Below are positions 1 through 8,043 of a DNA stretch of 64,000 nt, piece by piece. The number at the start of each line of letters is the position of its first letter. The first letter of the stretch is position 1. The notes beneath the pieces were generated by a model. The model was not told the origin of the DNA, did no database searches, and worked only from the letters and a program-made list of their open reading frames with translations. Source of the stretch: CAWDPQ01 sp049642465 (GTDB lineage Bacteria > Acidobacteriota > Vicinamibacteria > Vicinamibacterales > 2-12-FULL-66-21); contig JBAROV010000032.1 in NCBI GenBank assembly GCA_049642465.1, positions 1-64,000 on the forward strand, written 5' to 3'. Made by a program: the position numbers and the translations under genes.

Positions 1-143
1 AGGCGGCCGCCGAGCGAGAGCGAGCGGGGGTGCCCGCCTCCGCTGGTCGTACACGAGACGAGCGACCAGCTACGGCGAGGTCTCGCCGTAGCGCGCCTGA
101 ACTATTCGCGCGCGGAGGCGGAGGGCCCCGCGAGCACTAAGAG
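1..143. repeat. GC-rich dispersed intergenic repeat (REP-like), copy 1
   Basis: This non-coding stretch is rich in inverted repeats. CTGGTCG at 43-49 pairs with CGACCAG at 63-69, and GCTACGGCGAG at 69-79 pairs with CTCGCCGTAGC at 82-92 across two bases. Read on the minus strand, positions of about 76-139 match 24183-24246 closely. About 34 bases starting AGTGCTCGCGGGGCC are identical, and CGCTACGGCGAGACCTCGC is also shared. The copies lie only between genes, which suggests a REP-like mobile or structural repeat. No open frame here looks like a gene. Confidence 0.6.
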
Positions 144-166
144 AGGACGGGAGATCTCCCGTCCTC
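143..166 (-). terminator. 24-bp perfect palindrome just past the M56/TonB gene
   Basis: The sequence is self-complementary from 143 to 166, centred on AGATCT at 152-157. It lies ten bases beyond the stop codon of the minus-strand M56 gene, so it could form a strong hairpin at the transcript 3' end. There is no clean U-tract on the minus strand, so a rho-independent terminator is only a candidate reading. The half-site GGACGGGAG also recurs in the repeat at 24264-24303, so it may instead be part of a dispersed repeat. Confidence 0.4.
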
Positions 167-175
167 CTTGGCCGA

Positions 176-1825
176 TCACTGGGTCAGCGCGAAATTCACG
201 GTCACGTTCATAGTCACCGGAACGGCCACGCAGTTCAGATACGTGGGATCGAACAGCCACTGCCGGACCGCCTCTGTTGCCGCGCTCGCCAGATCCGAAC
301 TTGGCGTCGACACCACCTGGACGTCTTCGACCGTCCCGTCCGCGCCGATCCGGCTCTGGAGCGTCACCGTCCCCTCGGCACCCCCGCGGATCGCGCTGGC
401 CGGATAGAGCGGGCGCACGTCGTAGAGCTTCCGCGGCGGACGGATGTTGCCGCCGACGGGCGTGGCCGACTGACTGCCGCTGCCGCACTTCGGCGGATCC
501 TTGCGTGCCGCTGGACTGCCGGCTGTACCGGGCGAGGACGGATCCGCGCCGGAGCGACTGGCCCTGACTGAAATCGTCTCCTGCAGAGAGCCAATCTCCA
601 ATTTCAAGTCCTGCTGAACGCTCTGAGCCGCGACCGTCAACCTGCCTCGAAGCATGGCAAAGCCCGGCAACTTCGCTTCGAGCACATAGTCTCCCGGAAC
701 CAGGCCCACGAATTCGTATCGACCCGTGCGATCGCTGCGCACCTCGTGCTTGGCGTTGGTTTGGGTGTTTGTCAGAACGAGCGTCACATCCGGCACAGCG
801 GCATTCATCGGATCGACGATCGATCCGGCGACAGTACCAAACACCTGAGCAACCGCAGCGCCGGTGACCGGTATCACAATCGCCAGCATGGCCACGAGTG
901 TGGCGAGCGACGCCGCGCGTGACATCGGCCGCCGGTTGACCTTTCGATCGAGCATGACTCTGACCCTCCTCTCGAAATTCGAAGTGCGTGCGATTGACGG
1001 CGCGGGCACCCACAGCAACGGCGGCCGCAGTTCGCGCGCGATGTTGACGAGATGTGCGGCGTACTCGGATCCATCGATTCCACGATTGATGACTTCATCG
1101 TCGCAGGCCTGCTCGCTCTCCTGGCGCAGCCGATTGCACGCGACCCAGACGAGCGGGTTGAACCAATAGCAGGCGCGAACAAACTCCGCCGCTATTTGCA
1201 CCACCCAGTCACCACGGCGAATGTGCGCGAGTTCGTGCGCGAGGACGGGTCGAATCCGCTCGACCGGCCAGTTGAGGGCGCGCGCCGGGACGAGGACTCG
1301 CGGCCGCCGGATCCCCCACGTCACGAGCAGAGACGGATGGCTGGTCTGGAGCAGCAGCGGCGACCGCAAGTTGTATTCACGTCGAACCTGTTCGCCGCAC
1401 GAGACCCAGATCTCGTCCGAGATTCGCTGCGCGCCGGCGGTGAGCCGCAGGAGCCGGATCCAGCCGACGGTCAAGAGCGTGATGCCAGCCAGTGCACCTG
1501 CGAGCCATACGGCCAAGCCAATTATTGGGATCGCGGACACAAGGGGGGCTGTCACCGGCGACGCGACTCCGCTTGCGACAGCGCCGATGGTATCGGGCGT
1601 TCCGACAATGTTGAGCGCGGCTTCGGAGCTTCCGACCACGCTCAGGGGAATGCGCCAGGTTGGAAGGAGAGGTCGCATCAGCGGGGTGAGCGCCGCTCCG
1701 ACGAGCGCCGCGGCCAGAATCGAGTGCCGCATCGCGGCAGCCCGGCTGCGAAGGAGCGGCATCAGCGCCAGGGCAACACCGATGATGGCCGCACTCTTGA
1801 CGGCGTTCTCCAGCAGCAGCGTCAT
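176..1825 (-). CDS. M56-family (BlaR1-like) membrane metalloprotease with carboxypeptidase-regulatory and TonB C-terminal domains
   Basis: Predicted inner-membrane sensor protease that, by analogy with BlaR1/MecR1, would act on its BlaI-type repressor. Hydrophobic segments lie near residues 8-25, 33-52 and 97-122. The M56 zinc motif HELAH is at 197-201, with the downstream acidic stretch ESEQACDDEV at 236-245, and a further hydrophobic segment follows at about 305-330. The periplasmic part is not a penicillin-binding sensor. It has a carboxypeptidase-regulatory-like beta domain (about 333-400), a low-complexity linker, and a TonB C-terminal domain (about 455-549, with RPLYPASA and GTVTLQSRIGADG). 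The ATG start overlaps the upstream blaI-like stop by four bases, implying translational coupling. Family assignment is firm. The signal sensed is unknown, and a link to beta-lactams is not supported. Confidence 0.87.
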   Translation of the reverse strand: MTLLLENAVKSAAIIGVALALMPLLRSRAAAMRHSILAAALVGAALTPLMRPLLPTWRIPLSVVGSSEAALNIVGTPDTIGAVASGVASPVTAPLVSAIPIIGLAVWLAGALAGITLLTVGWIRLLRLTAGAQRISDEIWVSCGEQVRREYNLRSPLLLQTSHPSLLVTWGIRRPRVLVPARALNWPVERIRPVLAHELAHIRRGDWVVQIAAEFVRACYWFNPLVWVACNRLRQESEQACDDEVINRGIDGSEYAAHLVNIARELRPPLLWVPAPSIARTSNFERRVRVMLDRKVNRRPMSRAASLATLVAMLAIVIPVTGAAVAQVFGTVAGSIVDPMNAAVPDVTLVLTNTQTNAKHEVRSDRTGRYEFVGLVPGDYVLEAKLPGFAMLRGRLTVAAQSVQQDLKLEIGSLQETISVRASRSGADPSSPGTAGSPAARKDPPKCGSGSQSATPVGGNIRPPRKLYDVRPLYPASAIRGGAEGTVTLQSRIGADGTVEDVQVVSTPSSDLASAATEAVRQWLFDPTYLNCVAVPVTMNVTVNFALTQ

Positions 1826-2205
1826 CGTCTTCTCGCTTTCGAGACCAGGTCGACAATGCGATCGAGGTCCTGTTCCGACACGCGCGCCCCTTCCCCGCCG
1901 AGGAGTGCTGCGACGACCTTCTCGACGGACCCGTCGAAAAACGTATCGACGACGTGACGCAGCGCTGACTTCCGCGCCGTACGGCGGGGCACCACCGGGG
2001 AGTAGACGAACTGGCGGCCGCGTTCCTCGTGAGCCACGTGCCCTTTTCGCTCGAGCACTCTCAGTTGCGTCCGTACCGTTGAGTAGGTCCGCTTCCCCGG
2101 CAACTCGTGCATCACTTCTTCGGCTGTTGCCCGACCAAGGCGGAAGAGGACGTCCATGATGTGCCGTTCGCGTTTCGTCAGCGCCGTGAGCATGGGGTCT
2201 GGCAT
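1822..2205 (-). CDS. BlaI/MecI/CopY-family winged-helix transcriptional repressor
   Basis: A 127-residue DNA-binding repressor of normal length for BlaI/MecI. The winged helix spans about residues 8-75, with the recognition region KRTYSTVRTQLRVLERKG and the wing GRQFVYSPVV. The C-terminal half (about 78-127) is the dimerisation and cleavage region. It is the first gene of a two-gene unit with the M56 protease, overlapping it by four bases. In the family, proteolysis by the M56 partner inactivates the repressor. A likely operator overlaps its own promoter at 2221-2264, suggesting autorepression. The ATG start is preceded by a GGTAA-type ribosome binding site. Confidence 0.9.
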   Translation of the reverse strand: MPDPMLTALTKRERHIMDVLFRLGRATAEEVMHELPGKRTYSTVRTQLRVLERKGHVAHEERGRQFVYSPVVPRRTARKSALRHVVDTFFDGSVEKVVAALLGGEGARVSEQDLDRIVDLVSKARRR

Positions 2206-2220
2206 GACTGTTACCTTTAT

Positions 2221-2264
2221 AACACTAGTGCGACAAAACTAACACTTGGACCGGCGGTTGTCAA
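2221..2264 (-). promoter_or_regulatory. Promoter and putative BlaI-type operator of the blaI-like/M56 operon
   Basis: On the minus strand a perfect -35 TTGACA (2264-2259) is followed after 17 bases by TAGTTT (2241-2236) as a weak -10. Two related half-sites, AACACTAGTG (2221-2230) and ACTAACACTT (2239-2248, plus strand), surround the -10 and carry the core ACTA/ACAC. This arrangement is what an autoregulating BlaI-family repressor would need. The half-site reading is an inference. Confidence 0.5.
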
Positions 2265-2281
2265 ATCTCAGTCTTCGGGCC

Positions 2282-3055
2282 CTACCTCATCAACTGTCCG
2301 CCGTTAATATCAATCGTTTCCCCGACGATGTAGCTGGCGGCGTTGGAGGCGAGAAAGGCAATGACCGTGGCGCATTCTTCCGACCTGCCCAGGCGGCCGA
2401 GCGGGATGGTCGCGACGAATTTCGCCAGCATCTCCGGCGTCGAAAACACTTCGTGAAACGGCGTCGCAATCACGCCGGGGGAAACCGCATTCACGCGAAT
2501 GCCGTGCGGCGCAAGCTCCTTGGCGAGCGACTTCGTGTACGTCGTCAGCGCTCCTTTGGCGGCCGCATACGCGCCCGCGCCTGGCCCACCGCCGGTGTGA
2601 CCTGCGATGGACACCACGTTGATAATGGCGCCGCGACCCCGTTCGACCATCGACGGCGCCACCGCCTGTGACGCCAGGATCGCGCTCTTCAGATTCAACG
2701 CGAGAATCTCATCGAGCCGCTCTTCGGTCAGCTCCCGGAACCCAAGCCGCGCCACGAGCGAGCCGGCATTGTTCACGAGAATATCGATCGGGCCGAGGTC
2801 CTTCGTGGCCTGCTCCACGATCCGCCGTACGTCGGCGGAGCGGCGCACGTCGCCGGCAATCGCCACGCACGTCCCTCCCGCAGCCTTGATTCGTTCGCAC
2901 GTCTCATCGGCGCCTTTCTTGTTGCCGTGGTAGCCAATTGCCACACGAGCCCCAAGATCCCCGAACGTCACTGCCGTAGCCGCTCCGATACCCGATGACG
3001 CGCCGGTGATCAGAGCGACCTTGCCAGTGAGATCAAGATAGCGATCCGTTCCCAA
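2282..3055 (-). CDS. Short-chain dehydrogenase/reductase (SDR, classical type)
   Basis: A 257-residue cytoplasmic NAD(P)-dependent oxidoreductase. The cofactor motif TGASSGIG is at 17-24, NNAG at 95-98, catalytic Ser at about 149 and YAAAK at 163-167. The C-terminal block IDINGGQ is typical of FabG-like SDRs. The start is a TTG, supported by AGGAGG six bases upstream. The gene is divergent from the TRAP importer beginning at 3138, so it might process an imported substrate, but the substrate cannot be told from sequence. Family certain, specific reaction unknown. Confidence 0.88.
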   Translation of the reverse strand: MGTDRYLDLTGKVALITGASSGIGAATAVTFGDLGARVAIGYHGNKKGADETCERIKAAGGTCVAIAGDVRRSADVRRIVEQATKDLGPIDILVNNAGSLVARLGFRELTEERLDEILALNLKSAILASQAVAPSMVERGRGAIINVVSIAGHTGGGPGAGAYAAAKGALTTYTKSLAKELAPHGIRVNAVSPGVIATPFHEVFSTPEMLAKFVATIPLGRLGRSEECATVIAFLASNAASYIVGETIDINGGQLMR

Positions 3056-3137
3056 TACACGCCTCCTGCTGAACGTACCAGACTATCGCTGGAGAAGGGA
3101 AAAGGGGAAAAGCCAAGATTGCGGCACTCAATGCATA

Positions 3138-4133
3138 ATGCCCTCCATGCATCGCCGAGCCTTCCTCGGATCGCTCGCTGGAGCAGCGCTCGCTACGCGC
3201 TGTCGGTCGAGCGCGGACGGCGATGCCATCGTCCTCCGTCTATCGCATTCGATGGCGTCGGGCGTCACGGCGCTGCACGTATTCGCGGACAAGTTCCGCC
3301 AGCGCGCTGAACGGCTGACCAATGGAGCGGTCCGGGTTCGTCTGTTTCCGAGCGGCACGCTCGGCCAGGAACGGGAGGTGGTGCAGCAGCTTCAGGAAGG
3401 CCTCGTGGATTTCATGGTCTCGGGCACAGCCATCTGGGGCAGCGTCGCCCCCAAGGTGCAGGTCTTTGACTTCCCGTTCCTCTGGAACGACTGGGACCAC
3501 GTCCACCAGGTCCTCGACGGCGCCGTTGGAGCCGAGGCGGCGGACTATCTCGAAGGCACCGTTCGAATGCGGCCGCTTGCGTGGGGAGATTCGTTTGGTT
3601 TCCGACAGGTCATCACCCGATCGCGCGACATTACTGAACCCGGCCAGCTCGCCGGACTCAAGATCCGAACGATTCAGTCCCCGATTTACGTCAAGGCCGT
3701 TGAGCTGATGGGCGCGAGTCCCACGCCGATGGCGTTTGGCGAGGTTTACACCTCGCTTCAGACTGGCGTCATCGACGGCTACGAACATGACGCGAGCACC
3801 ACGCTCCAGCAACGCTTCTACGAGATCGCGCGTTTCATGGCACGCACCCGTCACATCGCGGGTGTGCTCGGACTTTACGCATCGAACAGCAGCCTGGCGC
3901 GCATCCCGGCCGACATCCGGTCGGCGCTTCAGCGAGCGGCGGTTGAAGCGGCGGTGGAACAGCGAGCAATGGGCGCCCGGGAGGACACCACCGCGACGGC
4001 GGAACTCGCGTCGCGCGGCATGGTCATTCGCGACATCGACGCGAGCACCTTCCGGCAACGGGCCAGGCAGCTCTGGGACAGCGAAGCACGCGCTCTCGGG
4101 GCCCGCGGATGGCTGGAGACCATTGTCGCGTGA
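3138..4133 (+). CDS. dctP: TRAP transporter solute-binding protein, DctP family
   Basis: Periplasmic substrate-binding component of a TRAP importer for an organic acid or sugar acid. The N-terminus has a twin-Arg-like export signal (HRRAFLGSLAGAALA, residues 5-19). A second ATG nine bases downstream is an equally good start. The DctP fold shows FDFPFLW at 110-116, the conserved substrate-Arg segment GLKIRT near 175, and GEVYTSLQTGVIDGYE near 200. At 331 residues it has the normal family length. Its stop overlaps the permease start by four bases (GTGA), so the two are co-translated. The solute is unknown. Confidence 0.88.
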   Translation: MPSMHRRAFLGSLAGAALATRCRSSADGDAIVLRLSHSMASGVTALHVFADKFRQRAERLTNGAVRVRLFPSGTLGQEREVVQQLQEGLVDFMVSGTAIWGSVAPKVQVFDFPFLWNDWDHVHQVLDGAVGAEAADYLEGTVRMRPLAWGDSFGFRQVITRSRDITEPGQLAGLKIRTIQSPIYVKAVELMGASPTPMAFGEVYTSLQTGVIDGYEHDASTTLQQRFYEIARFMARTRHIAGVLGLYASNSSLARIPADIRSALQRAAVEAAVEQRAMGAREDTTATAELASRGMVIRDIDASTFRQRARQLWDSEARALGARGWLETIVA

Positions 4134-6007
4134 CAACCGCAGACGCCGATCTGTCCGCTGAAATTCCCGGGCCTCACGTCGTCGCTACCACGGTGGTCGA
4201 TCGAGTAATGCAGGGATCGATCGCGGTACTGGTGATCGCGGAGGTGGCCATCGTTGGCCTCCAGGTGGTCGGCCGGCACGTGTTCCGGCATCCGTTTCCA
4301 TGGACGGAGGAAATCGCCCGCCTGCTGCTCGGATGGCTGATGTGCGCGGGCGGCATCTGGGCGCTTCGACACAACCGCCACCCTCGAGTGACCGTGTTGT
4401 TGCGGCGATTCACGCAATCGCAACGCCAGGCGATCGATCGCGGCCTGCGCCTTGTGCTCGCGACTTTCTTTCTCTGCCTTGTCGTACCCGCGTGGAGGCT
4501 CACTGTCGCCAGCGCCGCGGAGCGACTCCCTGCAAGCGGCGTCTCGGGAGCCGCGGTGTCTGCGGTGCTTCCTGCCGCGCTGATGCTCATGCTGGTCGAA
4601 CTGCTGCGCGAGTTCAGGCGTGATGGCACACTCCCGTGGCGCAACAAAACATCGCTCACATGGTCTCTCGGTGCTGCGCTGCTGGCACTGGCGTCGGTCA
4701 TGATTCCGCTCCTGGCGGGGGCCGCTCCGCTGCTGGTGCTGGTCAGCGGTTTTCTCGTGACTGCGGCGATGGGGGTGCCGCTCGCCTTTACGCTGGCGCT
4801 GACGTCGATGACCTATCTCATTGGCATTGGCGGCGTCAGTTTGATCATCCTGCCGATCAAAATACTCGGCGGAGTGGATTCGTTCGTTCTGCTCGCCATT
4901 CCTCTCTTCATTCTCGCTGGCGCGCTGATGGAATCGGGCGGCATCTCGGAACGGATCGTCGCGCTGGCTATGGCGATTGTCGGACGCGTGCGCGGCGGCC
5001 TGGCGATGGTGGTCGTTGTTGCGGAGGTGCTGTTCTCGGGGATCTCGGGTTCCACGGCCGCCGACGTTTCGGCCATCAGTTCGCTGCTCGTGCCGTCGAT
5101 GAAGCGAGCGGGGTATTCGGGTGCCGAATCCGTGAGCGTTGTCGCGGCAGCCTCCGCCATGGGTATCCTCGTGCCGCCGTGTCTGACGATGGTCGTCCTC
5201 GGATCGTTGGTGAATCTGTCAATCGTCACGCTGTTTCTCGCTGGCTTTGTCCCTGCGTTCATCCTGGCGGCCGTGCTGATTGGACTCATTGCCGTGCGCG
5301 CACGGCGTCAGGGCTGGCCCGCTTCACGCAGCGCTTCGCGCGCCGATCTCGGCCGCGCCGCGAGAGCAGCGGCCGTGCCGCTCGGGCTCCCGGTGATCCT
5401 CTTTGGCGGCATCTTTTCGGGTGCCACCACCGTCACAGAAGCCGCGCTCATCGCCGTGGTGTATGCATTCGTGGCAGGATTTTTCATTGGCGGAATCCGC
5501 CGTCCCGAGATCGTCGCGCAGCTTGCCGAAAGCGGGGTCGTCACGGCGACAACCTTGTGGGTACTCGCAGCCGCTTCCGCCTTTGCCTGGATTCTCGTCC
5601 GCGAGTGGGTGCCACAGACGCTCGGCGAGTGGATTGCGAATGCAGGCGCCGGGCGCGCGGCGTTCCTGACGCTGACGATCGCAATTTTCGTCATTATTGG
5701 TGCGCTGCTCGAGGGACTCCCGGCACTCCTGATCTTCGGTCCGATCCTCTTTCCAATCGCCCGAACGCTCGGCGTCGATCCCGTCCACTACGGCATCGTC
5801 ATCATTGCGGCGATGGGTATCGCGTTCTTCCTCCCGCCGATTGGCGTGGGCTTATCGATTGCTGCTGGCATCGCACGTGTGGATATCGATGACGTGAGCC
5901 ACACCTACGTGCCGTATCTGATTGCCCTGCTCGTGGGATTGGCACTGATTGCGGCGTTCCCGGTCTTAACGTTGATATTACCGAGGGCGTTGCTGGGATA
6001 TCGGTAA
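4130..6007 (+). CDS. Fused TRAP transporter permease, DctQ-DctM (DctQM)
   Basis: Inner-membrane part of the TRAP importer, with the small DctQ and large DctM subunits in one chain. The first ~155 residues hold the DctQ domain (conserved HPFPWTEEIARLLLGW). From about residue 185 the DctM domain supplies a dozen or so further hydrophobic helices, with the typical SGISGSTAADVSAI and AIPLFILAGALM blocks. I place the start at the GTG overlapping the dctP stop. An in-frame ATG at 4109 would force a 25-base overlap and an implausible N-terminus. Fused QM permeases are known, so this is a normal variant. Transport would be driven by an ion gradient. Confidence 0.88.
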   Translation: MTTADADLSAEIPGPHVVATTVVDRVMQGSIAVLVIAEVAIVGLQVVGRHVFRHPFPWTEEIARLLLGWLMCAGGIWALRHNRHPRVTVLLRRFTQSQRQAIDRGLRLVLATFFLCLVVPAWRLTVASAAERLPASGVSGAAVSAVLPAALMLMLVELLREFRRDGTLPWRNKTSLTWSLGAALLALASVMIPLLAGAAPLLVLVSGFLVTAAMGVPLAFTLALTSMTYLIGIGGVSLIILPIKILGGVDSFVLLAIPLFILAGALMESGGISERIVALAMAIVGRVRGGLAMVVVVAEVLFSGISGSTAADVSAISSLLVPSMKRAGYSGAESVSVVAAASAMGILVPPCLTMVVLGSLVNLSIVTLFLAGFVPAFILAAVLIGLIAVRARRQGWPASRSASRADLGRAARAAAVPLGLPVILFGGIFSGATTVTEAALIAVVYAFVAGFFIGGIRRPEIVAQLAESGVVTATTLWVLAAASAFAWILVREWVPQTLGEWIANAGAGRAAFLTLTIAIFVIIGALLEGLPALLIFGPILFPIARTLGVDPVHYGIVIIAAMGIAFFLPPIGVGLSIAAGIARVDIDDVSHTYVPYLIALLVGLALIAAFPVLTLILPRALLGYR

Positions 6008-6048
6008 CCGTGACAGCCACGGGTTGCTGAAACGGGCCCACGGCTTTT

Positions 6049-6124
6049 CACGACGACACGACGCCACGACGTATTCGTTTTTTGGTCTTTCTTTGCTTGC
6101 GTCGTGGTCTTCGTGTTCGTCGTG
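6049..6124. repeat. Imperfect inverted repeat of CACGACG units
   Basis: The left arm at 6049-6071 is built of CACGACG units. The right arm at 6100-6124 is its near reverse complement. They are separated by a T-rich loop of about 28 bases. It lies in the gap between the TRAP permease and the gamma-glutamyltransferase. It could act as a transcript-end hairpin but has no terminal U-tract. No protein-like frame is credible here. Confidence 0.45.
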
Positions 6125-6225
6125 TTCTTCGTGTACGCCGGAGGTCAGCCGTCGGCTCGTCGTCACCGCGTCAGCGCACGGCGATCGAATTGGCCTATGA
6201 TGTCTGCGCGACACAGAGGTCTTCC

Positions 6226-8043
6226 ATGCGCCATGCAGTCACCACCGTCGTGTGCGTCCTCGCGTTAAGCTCTGCTGCCTCGACTCAAACCCAGAAGGAG
6301 TCAACTCCCGCGCCACTCGGCCGCACCATGAGACCCGTCATCATGGGCAAGCGATACGCCGTGAGCTCGATGAAGCACGAGGCCACGGAGGCGGCCGTCC
6401 GGATCCTCGAAGCTGGCGGTAATGCGTTCGACGCGGCCGTCGCGGGCCAGGCTGTCCTCTCGCTGGTCGATCCTGCCTCCAACGGCTACGGCAGCGATGC
6501 GGTGGTCCTTGTCTACGACGCGAAGTCAAAACAGGTGATGTCGATCAACGCCGAGGGACCGGCGCCGCGGCTCGCCACGATCGATTGGTACAAGCGGCAT
6601 CACGGCGGAACCCTCCCCGTTAGCGATGGCCTGCTCTCTGCGACGGTGCCCGGCGTCGTGGACGCCTGGTTCGTCATGCTGGATCGCTGGGGGACGATGA
6701 CGTTTGGCCAGGTGCTGCAACCCGCAATCGAGGTAGCTGAGGAAGGATTCCCGCTGCCGCCAGGACTCGCGCGATCGATGGGATCAGCGAAGATGAAGAA
6801 GTATCCGTCGAGCGTGAAGGTCTACATGCCGGATGGCAAAGCGCCCGCAGCCGGATCGATTTTTCGCAACCCGGACGTCGCTCGCACGCTGAGAAAACTC
6901 GTCGAGGCCGAGAAACAGGCCTCCGCGAAGGGTCGCCATGCGGGTCTGCAGGCGGCTCGCGACCGATTCTACAAAGGTGACATCGCGAAAGCGATGGCCG
7001 CGTTCTCGGAGCAGAACGGCGGCCTGTTCCGTTACGACGACTTCGCCAGTTACACCGCCAAGGTCGAGACGCCGGTCTCGGTCAACTATCGCGGTTACGA
7101 CGTCTACAAGAACCCCTCGGCGAGCCAGGGTCCCGCGGAACTGTTCGCATTGAATATCCTCGAGGGATTCGATTTGAAGGGGCTGGGGCACAACTCCGCT
7201 GCGTTCGTGCATACGAGCGCTGAAGCGCTGAAACTGGCGTTTGGGGATCGCGAAAAGTATCTCGGCGACATGGACTTCATCAAGATTCCATACGAAGGGC
7301 TGCTCTCGAAGGAATACGCGGCGGCCCGGCGTGCGCTCATCGATCCCGACCAAGCGTCCCTCGAGCTGCGGCCCGGCGATCCGTCCAAGTTCATGAAGCG
7401 TTCAGAGCCGCTCGATCGTCCGTACCACGTGACGCTCGATGGCGAGGCAGACCATGTTGGGGACACGAGCTACATCGCAGTCGTCGATAAAGACCGCAAT
7501 ATGGTCAGCTTCGAGCCAAGCTTGCACGACAGCTGGGGGACGGGCGTTGTGATGGCCGACCTCGGGTTCATCCTCAACTGTCGCGGCGACTATTTCTCCC
7601 TCATCCCTGGAGAAGCGAACGCCCTCGAGCCTGGCAAGCGGCCGCGCAGCACGCTTCAGAGCACGCTCGTGATGAAGGACGGCCAGCCCTACATGGTGCT
7701 GGGGAGTCCCGGCGGTGATGATCAGGTGATGCGAACGATGCAGACACTGATCAATCACATCGACTTCGGTATGAACGTGCAGCAGGCGATCGAAGCGCCG
7801 AGATGGTCCACCAACAGCTTTCCGGCATCGCCGTTCCCACACACGATGAAGCCGGGCGACCTGTCCGTGGAAGGACGGATACCAGTATCCGTTCAGCAAG
7901 CGCTCACGGCCAAGGGTCACAAGCTCACCGTTGCGGGTCCCTGGTCACTTGGAGCGAACGCCGCCATCGTGGTTGACGTATCAAGAGGAATCGTCAGCGC
8001 CGGCGCCGATGCGAGAAACGACGCCTACGCCTGGGCCCGCTAA
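6226..8043 (+). CDS. Secreted gamma-glutamyltransferase family protein (Ntn hydrolase)
   Basis: A 605-residue GGT-family proenzyme expected in the periplasm. The family cleaves itself before a Thr, then hydrolyses or transfers gamma-glutamyl groups. A Sec signal ends near residue 20. The large-subunit region has EAGGNAFDAAVAGQ and NGYGSDAVV. The predicted nucleophile is Thr414 in VGDTSYIAVVD, where classical GGTs read T-T-H. The substrate may therefore differ from glutathione. LGSPGGDDQV corresponds to the family's C-terminal glycine-rich loop. The start is placed at the ATG with AGAGG six bases upstream and a clean signal peptide; an upstream in-frame GTG would add an Arg-rich tail. The stop overlaps the next start by one base. 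Confidence 0.85.
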   Translation: MRHAVTTVVCVLALSSAASTQTQKESTPAPLGRTMRPVIMGKRYAVSSMKHEATEAAVRILEAGGNAFDAAVAGQAVLSLVDPASNGYGSDAVVLVYDAKSKQVMSINAEGPAPRLATIDWYKRHHGGTLPVSDGLLSATVPGVVDAWFVMLDRWGTMTFGQVLQPAIEVAEEGFPLPPGLARSMGSAKMKKYPSSVKVYMPDGKAPAAGSIFRNPDVARTLRKLVEAEKQASAKGRHAGLQAARDRFYKGDIAKAMAAFSEQNGGLFRYDDFASYTAKVETPVSVNYRGYDVYKNPSASQGPAELFALNILEGFDLKGLGHNSAAFVHTSAEALKLAFGDREKYLGDMDFIKIPYEGLLSKEYAAARRALIDPDQASLELRPGDPSKFMKRSEPLDRPYHVTLDGEADHVGDTSYIAVVDKDRNMVSFEPSLHDSWGTGVVMADLGFILNCRGDYFSLIPGEANALEPGKRPRSTLQSTLVMKDGQPYMVLGSPGGDDQVMRTMQTLINHIDFGMNVQQAIEAPRWSTNSFPASPFPHTMKPGDLSVEGRIPVSVQQALTAKGHKLTVAGPWSLGANAAIVVDVSRGIVSAGADARNDAYAWAR

